From NCBI RefSeq assembly GCF_947179165.1, contig NC_077238.1, positions 42,213,793 through 42,277,792 on the forward strand: 64,000 nucleotides of DNA, given 5' to 3'. Positions 49,861 to 60,200 of this stretch are shown here, piece by piece. The first letter of the stretch is position 1. The number at the start of each line of letters is the position of its first letter. The position numbers and the translations under genes were made by a program. The notes beneath the pieces were generated by a model. The model saw only the letters and a list, made by a program, of their open reading frames with translations, had not been told where the DNA came from and ran no database searches. This stretch comes from Solanum dulcamara (Eukaryota; Streptophyta; Magnoliopsida; Solanales; Solanaceae).

Positions 49861-50830
49861 ACATTATTTAGACCATTTTAATTTCACCTTCTTTTTACTC
49901 AATAAAGTCAATGGCAATGCAATGGAAGAGAAACCTTTCACGAAACATCTATAATATCTAGCTAAGCCTAAGAAACTTTGAATATCAGAAAGATTCAATA
50001 GTCTAGGCAAATTCTTAACTGCCTTGGTCTTTTTTGGATCAATCATAATTCCTTCTCCAGAAAGAATTTGACCAAGGAAAGCAACTGACCTTAACCAAAA
50101 CTCACATTTGCTAAAATTTGCATACTACTGACGGTCCTTGAGAATTTGCAACACAATCTTCAAATGATCGGCATGCTCTTTCTCACTTTGAGAATAAATT
50201 AAAATATCATCAATAAATATGATCACAAACATATCCAAGTATTTCTTAAACACCCCATTCATCAAATCCATAAAACTTGTAGGGGAATTCGTTAATCCAA
50301 AAGACATGACCAAAAATTCAAAGTAACTATACCGAGTTTGAAATGTTGTCTTAAGAATAGCACACTCCCTTATCCTTAATTGTTGATAAACGGAATAGAG
50401 ATCAATCTTTGAAAAGTAACTTGCCCCTTGCAATTGATCAAACAAATCATTTATCCTTGAAATTGGATATTTTTTCTTTACAGTGATCTTATTCAATTAT
50501 CACTAATGTATACACATTTGGAGTGACCCATTCTTATTCCTAACAAACAATACAGGAGCACTCAAGGGGAAATATTTGGCCTTATGATACCCTTATCCAA
50601 CAAATCCTTCAGTTGCTTTTTTAACTCCTTAACTTCCGCTGGAACCATATGGTAAGGAGGAATAGAAACAGGTTGAGTATTGATAAGGAGATTTATGCCA
50701 ATGTCAATTTCTCTTTCAGGAGGAACACCTGCCAAGTCATTGAAAAACTCATTAACTATCTGGACTGAGTCAAGAGTGGGAGTTTCAAAATCAACATCCC
50801 TAACTCTCACTAAGTGGTAGATGCACCATA
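49861..50830 (-). pseudogene. R6 reverse transcriptase
   Basis: A MVPAEVKELKKQLKDLLDKG block near 50590-50650 precedes the fingers. The longest piece, 50125-50496, has [50 protein letters not shown] and [13 protein letters not shown], so both RT catalytic regions are intact. FLGLARYYRCFVKGF follows near 49930-49980. A stop or frame change separates the pieces at about 50100 and 50500. Confidence 0.87.
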
Positions 50831-51353
50831 TGGAAATCATTTTTTGGTCCTAAAGATATCAAATAAATTGACCCATAACCACCAAATTATTACCCTTGCA
50901 TTCAAGAATAGGGTCATTAAAAATTGAAACTTGACTTTACGGGTTCTACAATCAATGGATGCATAAGAGGAATGTAACCAATTCATACCAAGAATAATGT
51001 CAAAATCGATCATGAATATCTTAACAAGATCAGAAGGAATAACTTTTATGCAAGATTGACACAGGACAATTTCTATAAACTCTCTTAGCTGACACCAAAT
51101 CACCAAAGAAAGTGTAAATCAAAAAACATTCTAACAATACTTCAGGGTGCACATCAAACCTCAAAGCCAGGTAAGGAGTGACAAAATATAATTTAGAACC
51201 CGGATAAAGCATTGCATAACCATCAAAGTGAAAAACTCGTAACATACTCATGACCACATCAAGAGTCTCATCCACACCTTCCCTAGCATGAAGAGCATAG
51301 AATCGGTTGTTGTGTTGGCCACCCTTTAGTTGAGCTTGGGCAACCTGTTGCAC
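50831..51353 (-). pseudogene. R6 aspartic protease
   Basis: The open piece 51030-51353 starts in the gag-protease linker (RFYALHAREGVDETLDVV) and reaches the active site, where the catalytic Asp has become Tyr (codon at 51204-51206, in MLYPGSKLYF). The second piece, 50837-51106, overlaps it in another frame and carries DFDIILGMNWLHSSYASIDC. This protease would be inactive. Confidence 0.85.
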
Positions 51354-52366
51354 TTGTCCTCCTAGGGTTACTTAGACTTAAGGACGACCTTCTCTACCTT
51401 TGTTGGCAACATCAATCAATTGCCTATGGCCCACCATGCCATATCCATAGCAAGCACTCCTTGCGATCAAACATCACCTTCTGTGATTCTTCCCCTACTT
51501 AGCACACTTTGGAAATAAAGGGCTACTAGAATTCACACCTCCTCCTTGAGTATTAGGGTATGGAACCCTATCCTTATCAAACTTCTTTCCCAAACATTGT
51601 CCTTATTGAGAATGGTCATTTCCACCACTGGTCCTAGTATTTGAGAACCCACCTTCGTACCGGGCCCTCTTAGAATCCCTCATTTTCATCTCCTTGAGTT
51701 TCTCTCCCTTAATTTATTCGACAAAAGTCCTGAGTCGAGATATGTCCATTTCCTTAATAAGCGTGGTGGTACAGTATTTCTTGGCAACCAAGTCAAACCC
51801 TCTGATATAAATTAGCTCATTTAGGCATGTGGATCGGTAATAAATAAAGGAGCATAGTTAGATATCTTGGTGAACTTAAGGGCATAATCCCTCATACCCA
51901 TGTTTTCTTGTCGAAGATTGATGAACTCCAACACCTTTGCTTCCCTTATCTCAAGAGAGAAATATCAATTAAGAAAAGCAAGTTTGAAGGCTTCCCAATT
52001 GATGGGTCCTTCATCCACCCTTTCCATCTTCCATTGAGTATACAAAACATGAGCAACACTCTTGAGTTGGTAGGCTGCTAACTCCTCTTTTTCTTCCAAA
52101 GTCACTCTCATAATACTCACTATTTTTTAGACCTTGTCTATGAATTATGGGGTGTCGTCATCAACTTTCGAACCATCAAACTCGAGAGGATTCATTCTAG
52201 CAAAGTTCCTCACTCTAGAAGTCAGAGTAGGAGCATTAGGAGGAACCGCAACCCTTTAGTTGGCCACGACTTAGGCTAGCATAGTGATAGCGGTCCACAA
52301 CTCCACATTAGTAACTTGGTTGGGTATATGACTATTGTCTTGAGGAACTTGTCTTCTTGGAGGAAG
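51354..52366 (-). pseudogene. R6 gag pseudogene
   Basis: The start codon is CTT in place of ATG, at 52364-52366, followed by PPRRQVPQDN. A VELWTAITMLA helix is near 52270-52310, the matching point of the R4 insertion in R3. The capsid-like part is near 51800-52200, a KRARYEGG-type region near 51640-51670 and a decayed zinc knuckle near 51420-51470. Frame changes and stops are frequent and no open piece exceeds 60 codons. Confidence 0.72.
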
Positions 52367-52567
52367 TTTCAGAAAATCACAAAGAACAATCATTAAAGAG
52401 AGGAAATCTTAGAGCAAACTCTATCGCACGACATAGATTATGAAAAAAGTGAGGATTTCCTAAAATGCCTTATAACCTCCTATTCATAGATGTGGCATAC
52501 TTTACAACCATGAATAATACTCTACATGACGCATCATATTGTATACCCTAGGACATCTTAAACATTG

Positions 52568-52580
52568 TACTCTGATACAA
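52568..52580 (-). other. R6 primer-binding site
   Basis: The minus strand reads TTGTATCAGAGTA, two changes from the initiator-Met site, a few bases inside the LTR end at 52585. Confidence 0.75.
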
Positions 52581-52584
52581 AGTT

Positions 52585-53184
52585 TGTTATGACCCAACCT
52601 AGGGTCTAATTGTAACATGGCGATCGAAACTCCGAAGAGCTCCAACAAAGCCTCTTGACATAGCGTAAGAATAAATAAGGTAAAGTAAATGTAGAAGTAG
52701 CATAGAAAGAGTCTAAAATATGATCATAAAAGAAATGTAAACTTGACAACGTAGACTCCTCAACATAGGTCCAACAATGCCTTTGCTAAATAAGACAGGC
52801 AGGGGCTAAGACATATCTCTAGATCACCCTCAAAATAAAATATAACAAAGTATTTGAAAGAAATAACCAACTCATAACTAGTCCTTGATAGTTGAGGACT
52901 CACCAAAACACTTTCATCAGACGAAAACTCTACTAGGCATGTATGATAGGAGTGTAATCCTCAACTCCTACATTACGAGATAATTTAGGCAACAATATGC
53001 ATTAGTACGCTTGAATGTACTAAGTATGTAGACATGACATGCAATATAAATTATAGGATGCAATGATAAAATAACATACATGATAAGAAGAGATAAGTAA
53101 AGTCTTGAGAGAACTATGATGATCAAAGCATTTAAAAGATATATTGAGATCATAAGAGAACATGAGGAAAATATACATATATGA
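52585..53184 (-). repeat. R6 5' LTR, inner part
   Basis: It starts TGTTATGACCCAACCTAGG. The R-region motif in reverse (GAATGTACTAAGTATGT) is near 53012. It is interrupted at 53184 by M1 and continues at 57041 with GGGATAGGACCATAACC, as in the unbroken LTRs at 145 and 37770. Confidence 0.88.
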
Positions 53185-53703
53185 TACAATATTGAATGCA
53201 GAAGGACAAAGAAACAAGATAAACAAAAGATAAAAGGATAAAACCAAGGCACAAGTAAGAAAATCAAAAGCAACCAAAGGGTATACTAAACCCTAAGACC
53301 TCAATTTATTGATTCAAATTAAGCACCTATACTATTAGAAAGATCTCAAAGGAATTAGATTCCCAAGCAACCCTTCTTTCTAAACTTAAACACAATTAAA
53401 GGCTTCAACAAGCACTCCAAACTCTCAAAGAGTATTTAGTTTTTATATCCATCAAAATATACCTTCCAAAATAATAAGAAACTACTACTTATACTAGGAT
53501 AGAAAAAAAAAGACACTAGCTATTACAACTTTACCCTTAGTGAAGTAAGAGCCTTGTTTAGTTGTCTTCCTTTGGGATGAATTCACAAAAATTCATCTAG
53601 TAGTATGGCTAACTTGTGCTCTCTCCTTCATTTCTTTTTTTCCTTATACTTCCACTTTAGCATGTTTTCAAGCTTCAAGTCTTCATTCTAAATTCTTTCT
53701 AAT
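53185..53703 (+). repeat. M1 left terminal inverted repeat
   Basis: It begins TACAATATTGAATGCAGAAG and pairs with 57037 downward. Long identical stretches include TTCCAAAATAATAAGAAACT (53464-53483) and the region around GGGTATACTAAACCCTAA (53280). Similarity ends near 53703. Confidence 0.88.
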
Positions 53704-53771
53704 CCTCGAAAGTATTGATTTGATGTATAGAACTTGTACTCTTTATCTTGATTTGATATGCGTGCATCATT

Positions 53772-54486
53772 TTACCTTTCTTGAAAAGGATTTGTCCTCA
53801 AATACAAACCTAGCAAAACCATAGGAAAGACAAGAAACAACAAGAACCTCATAGCATGAGGGTTAGCACAATGTTTAACAAATCCACCAAACACACCAAG
53901 GATGAACAAAGTTGTGATATATCCAAGCATCAACTTTTGTCATGAAAAATAAAGTTTCATGTGCATAAAAAACTTGACTACTTAAAATATCATTTAATAA
54001 GTATTTCTTAAAAGTTCCAATGTTGTCAAAATACCAAGTCGGCAATATCACATTTGTTCTAGGAGACATAAAGCACAATTGATCCTCTATTTCAAGATGA
54101 AACCACTTCCAAAGTGACACTATGATCAAATAACAATTATTTCAATTATCATCAGGGTCAAAAGGAAAGGATTTCCATATATCATGGTCAATAAAACAAT
54201 CACCTACCCTATTAGATCTCATATCGACATAAGAGACACATTCAACAAAAGTAAGAGCATCATCATATGCAAATAGATAATAAATAAAGGTGTCATGCAA
54301 GATAACTTCATTCAAGGTATTCTCACATATAATGTCATTCTCAAAAAGATAAACGTCATTGTTCAAGGAAGTTTCAATCGCATAACCTCTATGAGAAAAA
54401 CAAGTAATAGGATCTTCAACAAGGCTCAAAGAGTCACATCTTTTCACATGATCAACATCATCACTAATTTGAGGCTCATTAATCAT
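53772..54486 (-). pseudogene. M1 reading frame, C-terminal part with LRTNPFQE tail
   Basis: I do not recognise the main body. Two pieces in one frame, 54142-54486 and 53875-54129, are separated by a TGA. The protein is acidic, with stretches such as YLFENDIICENTLNEVI and FVECVSYVDM. In another frame, codons 53778-53801 give LRTNPFQE and a stop lies at 53772-53774. A terminal LRTNPFQE is found at the end of pol in several plant Ty3/gypsy lineages. There is no integrase before it here, so the tail seems to have been kept while RT to integrase was lost or replaced. Confidence 0.6.
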
Positions 54487-54638
54487 ATCATAAAATCTCT
54501 CAATTAGTAGACTAGAACTACAAACAAGTTGATCAACTCAAATTTCACATGATAATGTATTATCATTTAAATCACAAGTGTCAACACAAGACAAATAGAT
54601 CTTGCAAGAAGAATTAATTCGTTCATCAATAGGTTCAT

Positions 54639-55208
54639 CTAGTGTATGAACACTCTTAAAAAGGCATTATCACTATATGGAAAAGAATCACATGAAAATG
54701 TACTATCATTCAAAGAACAAGTGTCAATACTAGGTGGACATAAATTGATCTTGCAAGAAGAATCAATTCGGTCATCATCAATAGGATCAACTAGTGTATG
54801 AACACTCTTAACAAATACATAATCACTATGTATCAAAGAATCATTAGGCCCAAATGAAGAAAAGATATCACTCACACTTTGTTCGTTAGAAAATTTAAAA
54901 GTGTGAAGTTTAACTATGGTACCTTGAAGATCACAAGAAAGATGTTCTTTACCTTGAAGTAAATCTTCCACTCTTATGTTTTCATGCAACTCAAACTGCT
55001 TGATCCAATGGGCCACCAAATCCATCAAATCCTTAATTGTAGGATCCTTATTAGGAGTTTGTATTCCCCCATTCTCCATTCTCACACCTACACAAGAATA
55101 CTTAAAAAGAGAAGGACAAGTAATTAGGTTAGATGATGTTTGTGGAAACTCACTCAATGCTCTCCTCACATACTCTTCTTTTTCCACTTTATATTTTCCA
55201 TCATTCAC
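54639..55208 (-). CDS. M1 hypothetical protein, middle part
   Basis: There are 189 open codons with no ATG at the beginning (GTG at 55208). The frame lies one base off the protease frame that ends at 55205, so the two were probably one protein before a frameshift. Visible stretches are TIKDLMDLVAHWIKQFELHE, a possible amphipathic helix, and an acidic, Ser- and Cys-rich C-terminus (LCPPSIDTCSLNDSTFSCDS). I know no family for it. The open length in such decayed surroundings is notable but may be chance. Confidence 0.5.
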   Translation of the reverse strand: MNDGKYKVEKEEYVRRALSEFPQTSSNLITCPSLFKYSCVGVRMENGGIQTPNKDPTIKDLMDLVAHWIKQFELHENIRVEDLLQGKEHLSCDLQGTIVKLHTFKFSNEQSVSDIFSSFGPNDSLIHSDYVFVKSVHTLVDPIDDDRIDSSCKINLCPPSIDTCSLNDSTFSCDSFPYSDNAFLRVFIH

Positions 55209-55630
55209 TCCCTAAATCCTCTCAATCTTTTATCCGCATTTGCATTTGGCTTACCGTTAGAAACTATGGGTGTAAAGAGAAGTTTACTCTTTTGGTCCAA
55301 TACATACTTGTAACATTCTTTCTTATATGGAATTACATGCTTTTGAAACCAATCATTTCCTAAAAAAAGGTTACAAGTATCCATGGGTAACACATCATAC
55401 CAAATCTCCTCTTGATATTCACCATGTGCAATGAATACTTTCGTACTTTTATCAACCCAATACCCTCTTTCATCATAATAAGGATCATGTTTCATCACAT
55501 GATATATTCCCAACCATTCAACCACATGAAGAGTCATGGATTTAGTATAACAATAGTCATTCACTATAAGAGAGAAACTGGTACACCCACAAATGTTCAC
55601 ATTCGTTTAAACAAGTTGCCGTATCGGGTC
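55205..55630 (-). pseudogene. M1 retropepsin-like segment (gypsy type)
   Basis: The 131-codon piece follows the Ty3/gypsy protease fold of the plant Gag-protease group. It has a VVEWLGI helix, a VFIAHGEYQEEIWYDVLPMD strand pair, then NLFLGNDWFQ, where family members usually have LLGRPWQ, and YKYVLDQKSKLLFTPI at the end. The N-terminal catalytic Asp-Thr/Ser/Gly loop is not readable: the piece starts NICGCTSFSL where the active site should be. The protease is probably inactive, or its first exon lies upstream. Confidence 0.68.
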
Positions 55631-55639
55631 AACCATATA

Positions 55640-56521
55640 ATGAAATATTGAGGTTCCTTATAATGACTTGTACCTTGTTGGTGTAGTCTATCAACATAAC
55701 ATGATTCAAAATTGGTACCTATTTAATACAATAAAAACAATCAATACATAAGGTAGCAAGGCTCACAATCACTCAACGATGCATACCTTTGTTTGCCTCA
55801 CAAATTGCTTTGGTCAGTGATTGTATCTTGTTTAGTCCGATGAGTTACAAGAGTTGAATATCTACTTGAGGTCAAGAATGGATTATTTTTGACTCAAGAA
55901 ATAATACTTAAAATCTAAGGGATGAGAGAAAAAAATTTCTAATGAAAAATAAGCAAGAAAGTTGAAGAAACAAATGGGAGAAAAATCGACTCAAGAACTA
56001 AGTAACAAGAAGTAGAACGAATTACTTGTTGTTTAATTAGTTGTAGAAATCAAATAGATGATATGAAGAACTATTAACAACTAACTAAAATCAATAATTA
56101 GATGTTAAGTAGTTGAGAAATCGGAAGAGAAATGAGTGTAGAAGAGGAACTAGAAAGGTTTGACACTTAGAAAAATGTGGAGGCCTCAAAAGAAATATTC
56201 ATCATTTGCATAAATTTGATGGGATGATTTGATGATTAAAACCAGTTAACAAGTAATTAAATATGTTAATTAGTTTTTAAATAGTTGAAAATAGAAAAAA
56301 AAATAAATTTGGAAAGAGAAGAAGTGAATTTGGACACTTAGAAAAATATTTAGGTCCAAAAAAGAGAAAAACTTTCGCATAGTTTTTTTATTGGGGTCCA
56401 AATCTCTGCATACCTTTGTGTCTCTGAAGTTGACACACATGCACCACGTTGCGCGATTGGGCAAATTCACAAATATTATTGTTGATGCGGCGCTGGCGTG
56501 GTAGCAATCTGCTGACGTGGC
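55640..56521. other. M1 upstream noncoding part
   Basis: This is AT-rich sequence with no recognisable gene. Near the right TIR (56430-56525) lies a short GC- and CpG-rich island with GCGGCGCTGGCGTGG and CTGACGTGG. The latter contains an ACGT core. On the minus strand it lies upstream of the M1 frames and could have been promoter sequence; this is inference. Confidence 0.45.
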
Positions 56522-57037
56522 TTGGAAGGAATTTGGAATGAAGACTTGAAGGTTGAGAACATGCTAAAGTGGAAGTAAAAGGAAGATAGAATAAAAGAGG
56601 GAGAGAGCACAAGTTATCCATACTACTTGATAAATTTTGTGAATTCACCCAAAGGAAGAACCAAACAAGGTCCTTACTTCATTAAGGGTAAAATTGTAAT
56701 AGCTAGTATCTTTCTTTTGTATCCTAGTATAAGTAGTAGTTTCTTATTATTTTGGAAGGTAGATTTTGATGAATAGGAAAACTAAATACTCTTTCAGAGT
56801 TTTGAGTGCATGTTGAAGTGTTTAATTGTGCTTAAGTTTAGAAAGAAGGGTTGCTTGAGAATCTAATTCCCTTGAGGTATTTCTAATAGTATAAGTATTT
56901 GATTTGGATCAATCAATTGAGGTTTTAGGGTTTAGTATACCCTTTGGTTGCTTTTGATTTCCTTACTTGTGTCTTGCATTTATCCTCTAATCTTTTATTT
57001 ATCTTATTTCTTTGTTCTTCCGTACTTTGATATTGTA
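56522..57037 (-). repeat. M1 right terminal inverted repeat
   Basis: This is the reverse complement of 53185-53703 with scattered differences and a few small gaps. It ends GATATTGTA at 57037. Confidence 0.88.
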
Positions 57038-57040
57038 TTA

Positions 57041-58726
57041 ATATATGAGGGATAGGACCATAACCGATGTCTCCTCGTATAATAGAAGAAAGGGGAATCT
57101 ACTTACCAAGGTAAACTCTACCCTGCTAGGCGGGTCATGTACATACACTATATGTGGATCCACTAGCTAAGACATGAAGGCAACTTACGGTGGCACGTAG
57201 TTATAAGACAAGAGACTTTATTTAAAGGACCCCATAAGTCGAGACCTCACCTCAAGTCATCATTCAGTGCTAAGTCAAATCCCACAGAATACATAAAATA
57301 GTAATCATACTTAACATATATCATAAACTTGTTCATAAACTTCATGATTCATAGAGTAGCTCATTTTCATGTCATACTTGCAATGTGAGTATAAGCCTTT
57401 TAACATTACAATAACATGCTTACATAATTTATGTCATTAGGTTCCTAGGTCACCACATAAGGCCCTAAGTCACCTTTGTTCATAACTTGCATAGATTCCT
57501 ATCTTGAACATAATTGTAAATCATGATCATCATTCTTACTTGAATTTAAATAAAACTCATATACATAGATAGTTTGAATAAAAACCATGATAATACTTTG
57601 AGATCATTAAAATTCATAATCATACTTCATAATATCATCAACGAAAATAACTCCAGGCATGGGCATTCATATTTCCTCTTGAAATCATGCAATTAATGTA
57701 GAAACATACTTATAATAATCATTTATAATGATTAAAAACATATTTGAAATAGCCCAATGCAATTCATCAAACTAGGGTTACAAACTCAATTAAAATTTAT
57801 TAGATTTTGAATGAAAACCTTGGGACTCCATGGTTCAAAGGAACTCGTGGATCAAATCCCACTTTCCTTGAATGAATTGGAACTCAAAATTGAAAATGGA
57901 GACTTATTCTTGAAAAAACCCTAGCCAAACTTGATGTAGAAGATGAACCCTTGGAGTAACCTTGAGAGAGAAGTCTTAAAATTGTTAGGAGTTAATAAGG
58001 GAATGAAATAGACTTGGGAGTATTTAGGAAAACTACATAATGAATCTAGTCCTAAAAATGTCTATATATATTAATTAAAGAATAAGGAATGACCAAAATA
58101 CCCTTCATTTAACTGATGATCGGGACCCATCATGAGCATCACCATGGACCGTAAAAGGTACCACGGTCTATGATATTGTCTATGGTAAGGTACTTGGGAA
58201 AGGCTACCTACCATAGCTCATGAAGGGCACCACGGTTCGTGGTGGTCTTCTATGGTAGTTTTCTTAGACAACATTTTGGGGACTTGTTGGAATAGTTTTA
58301 TAACCTACTTCACAGAGACCATGATGGTCCATAAAGGTCATAACAGCTTGCAAACATCGAATGTGGTGTAGGACCTACAGGATCGATCACCACGAAACCC
58401 ACCATGGTCTGTGAAGGGCTACACAACCCGTGGTGGTGCGACGTGGTCCTTGCCTTGGGAACATTTTCTAAGGTCTCAGGGGAGGGATCACCATAGAGGG
58501 CATCACAGTCTGTACTTCTAACCACAATCCATGGTCCTTTTTCATGGTCCCTTCCTACAAGACTGAGTTTCAGAACCACTATCACAAAGGCTCAGCATGA
58601 GGCATGGTGCGGAACTTGGCCCGTGATGGCCTTCGTGGTCATCCCCTGGTGCCAAAATATACAGGTTTTAATAATTTCATCTTTTGATCCTCGTTATCCT
58701 AACTTTCCAACTTACGGAGTCTTATA
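57041..58726 (-). repeat. R6 5' LTR, outer part
   Basis: It resumes the LTR after M1 and ends GGAGTCTTATA at 58726, a decayed TCTTACA. It is close to 45945-47621. About 35 bp present in other copies (GAAAATAAGACCATGC and onward) are missing near 57065. The motif-rich stretch is 58135-58640. Confidence 0.88.
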
Positions 58727-59690
58727 GAAATAATATTTAAGGGTTGCATCTATCATCTTATAACAGTTAGGATATGAATTTTGAATTCCCTACTCTTGAG
58801 TCAATCCTTGTTGTTAATTAGTTTTTGGAAATATTTCCTGATGATCTACCCGTTTTCATTTTGAAAGGGAAATTGACTTTGGAATAGATCTTCTTTCCAA
58901 TACCCAGCTTATCTCTATCCCTCTTTATTGAATGGCTCTGACAGAACTTTAGGATTTAAAGGATCACTTAAAGGATTTGTTGCATAAGGGCTTCATTAGA
59001 TCGAGTATCTCTCTATAGGGTGCCCCAATTTTTTTTCTCCAAAAGAAGGATAGTTCTCTTTGCATGCATATTGATTATCAGCAATTGAATAAAGTCACAA
59101 TCAAGAATAAGTATCTCATTCCAAGGATCGCTAATTTGTTTGACCAATTTCAAGGAGCAAGTTATTTCTCAAAGATTAATATTCTATCGGTTTGTCATCA
59201 ACTTCGAGTAAGAGAAAGTGGCATCCCTAAGACAACCTTTAGAAGTTGATCTGATCACTTTGAATTTTTAGTTATGTCTTTTGGACTAACAATGCTCATG
59301 CAGATTTTATGGAGTCGATGAACAAAGTGTTTAAACAATATTTGGATATATTTGTTATTGTGTCCATTGATGATATTTTGGTCTATTCTCGGAGTAAAAA
59401 GGAGCATGTCGATCATTTGAGGATTGTCTTGCAAGTTCTCAAGGATCATCAATTATTTACTAAGTTTAGAAACTCTGAGTTTTTGTTGAGTTCAGTTTCT
59501 TTCCTTGGCCATATTGTTTTGGGTGAAGGTATTATGGTTGATCCTAAGAAGACTGAGGCAATTAAGAATTCACGTAGACCTCAATCTCTTTTGGATATTT
59601 AGAGTTTCTTGGGTTTGGATGATTACTATAGAATATTTGTGGAAGGGTTCCATTGATTACTTTGCGTTGCTACTTTGACCTAAAAGAAAG
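58727..59690 (+). pseudogene. R7 reverse transcriptase
   Basis: [20 protein letters not shown] is near 59068. The first catalytic motif is damaged, with Asp replaced by Asn (AAT at 59178-59180, [10 protein letters not shown]). VMSFGLT is near 59272. [16 protein letters not shown] near 59363 keeps both Asp of the second motif. VSFLGHIVLGEGIMVDPKKT is near 59500. Frames change near 59290 and again after 59602, and stops are scattered before 59064. Confidence 0.85.
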
Positions 59691-60200
59691 TGAAATTCCA
59701 ATGGTCGAAAGTATGTGAGAAGAGTTTCCAAGAGTCAAAAGATCGGCTTACTTCTGCTGTGGTGTTGACTTTACGGAAGGGTCTGATGGTTTTGTGGTGT
59801 ATTGTAATGCCATAAGGATTGGTCTTGGTTGTATTTTGATGCAAAATGGTAAAGTGATACCTTATACTTCTAGAAAAATTAAGATGCAAGAGAAAAACTA
59901 TCCAACTCATGAGTTGGAGTTAGCGATGGTTGTGTTTGCTTTAAAGATAAGGAGGCACTATCTCTATGGTATCCATGTGGATGTATTCACCGATCATGAG
60001 TTTGTAATATGTGTGCAAACAAAGGGACAAAAACCTTCAACAAAGGATATAGCTTGAGTTGTTGAAGGATTATGATATAACTGTGTTGTACCATTCTAGT
60101 AAGGCTAATGTGGTTGCTGATGCTCTTAGTAAATTATCCATGAATAGTATTGCCTATGTCGAGGATGATAAAAAGGAGTTGGTTTATGATGTTCATGGAC
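59691..60200 (+). pseudogene. R7 RNase H domain
   Basis: One open piece, 59794-60057, contains [20 protein letters not shown], where the catalytic Asp of YCDAS is Asn, then [17 protein letters not shown] and VFTDHE with its Asp. The sequence after 60057 gives LLKDYDITVLYHSSKANVVADALSKLS. A small deletion lies near 60030. Confidence 0.83.

Larger units (their letters stand above)
53185..57040. mobile_element. M1: long-TIR element (Mutator-like) in the R6 LTR
   Basis: Inverted repeats of about 520 bp, close to 90% alike by eye, bound an interior of about 2.8 kb. Both flanks carry ATATATGA (53177-53184 and 57041-57048), an 8-bp (perhaps 9-bp) candidate target duplication, and removing the element restores the R6 LTR. 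Long TIRs with an 8-10 bp duplication fit Mutator-like elements. I see no transposase, so it would be non-autonomous. The right end has three extra bases (TTA, 57038-57040) between the matching TIR and the duplication. The interior carries retroelement-derived reading frames on the minus strand. Confidence 0.82.
45923..58726 (-). mobile_element. R6: Ty3/gypsy element, minus strand, left LTR truncated
   Basis: Read on the minus strand: 5' LTR (52585-53184 plus 57041-58726, split by M1), primer site, gag, protease, RT, RNase H, integrase, purine tract and 3' LTR (45923-47621). It is a sister of R3. The distal ~600 bp of its 3' LTR are missing at the left junction with R5/S2. Its right end, TCTTATA, abuts the pol of R7. 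No target duplication can be recovered. Confidence 0.87.

Noticed and set aside
54142..55208. Host gene hypothesis for the M1 frames
   Set aside because: They lie between the TIRs, next to a retropepsin segment and a gypsy-type tail, so an element gene is more likely. The hypothesis is not excluded.
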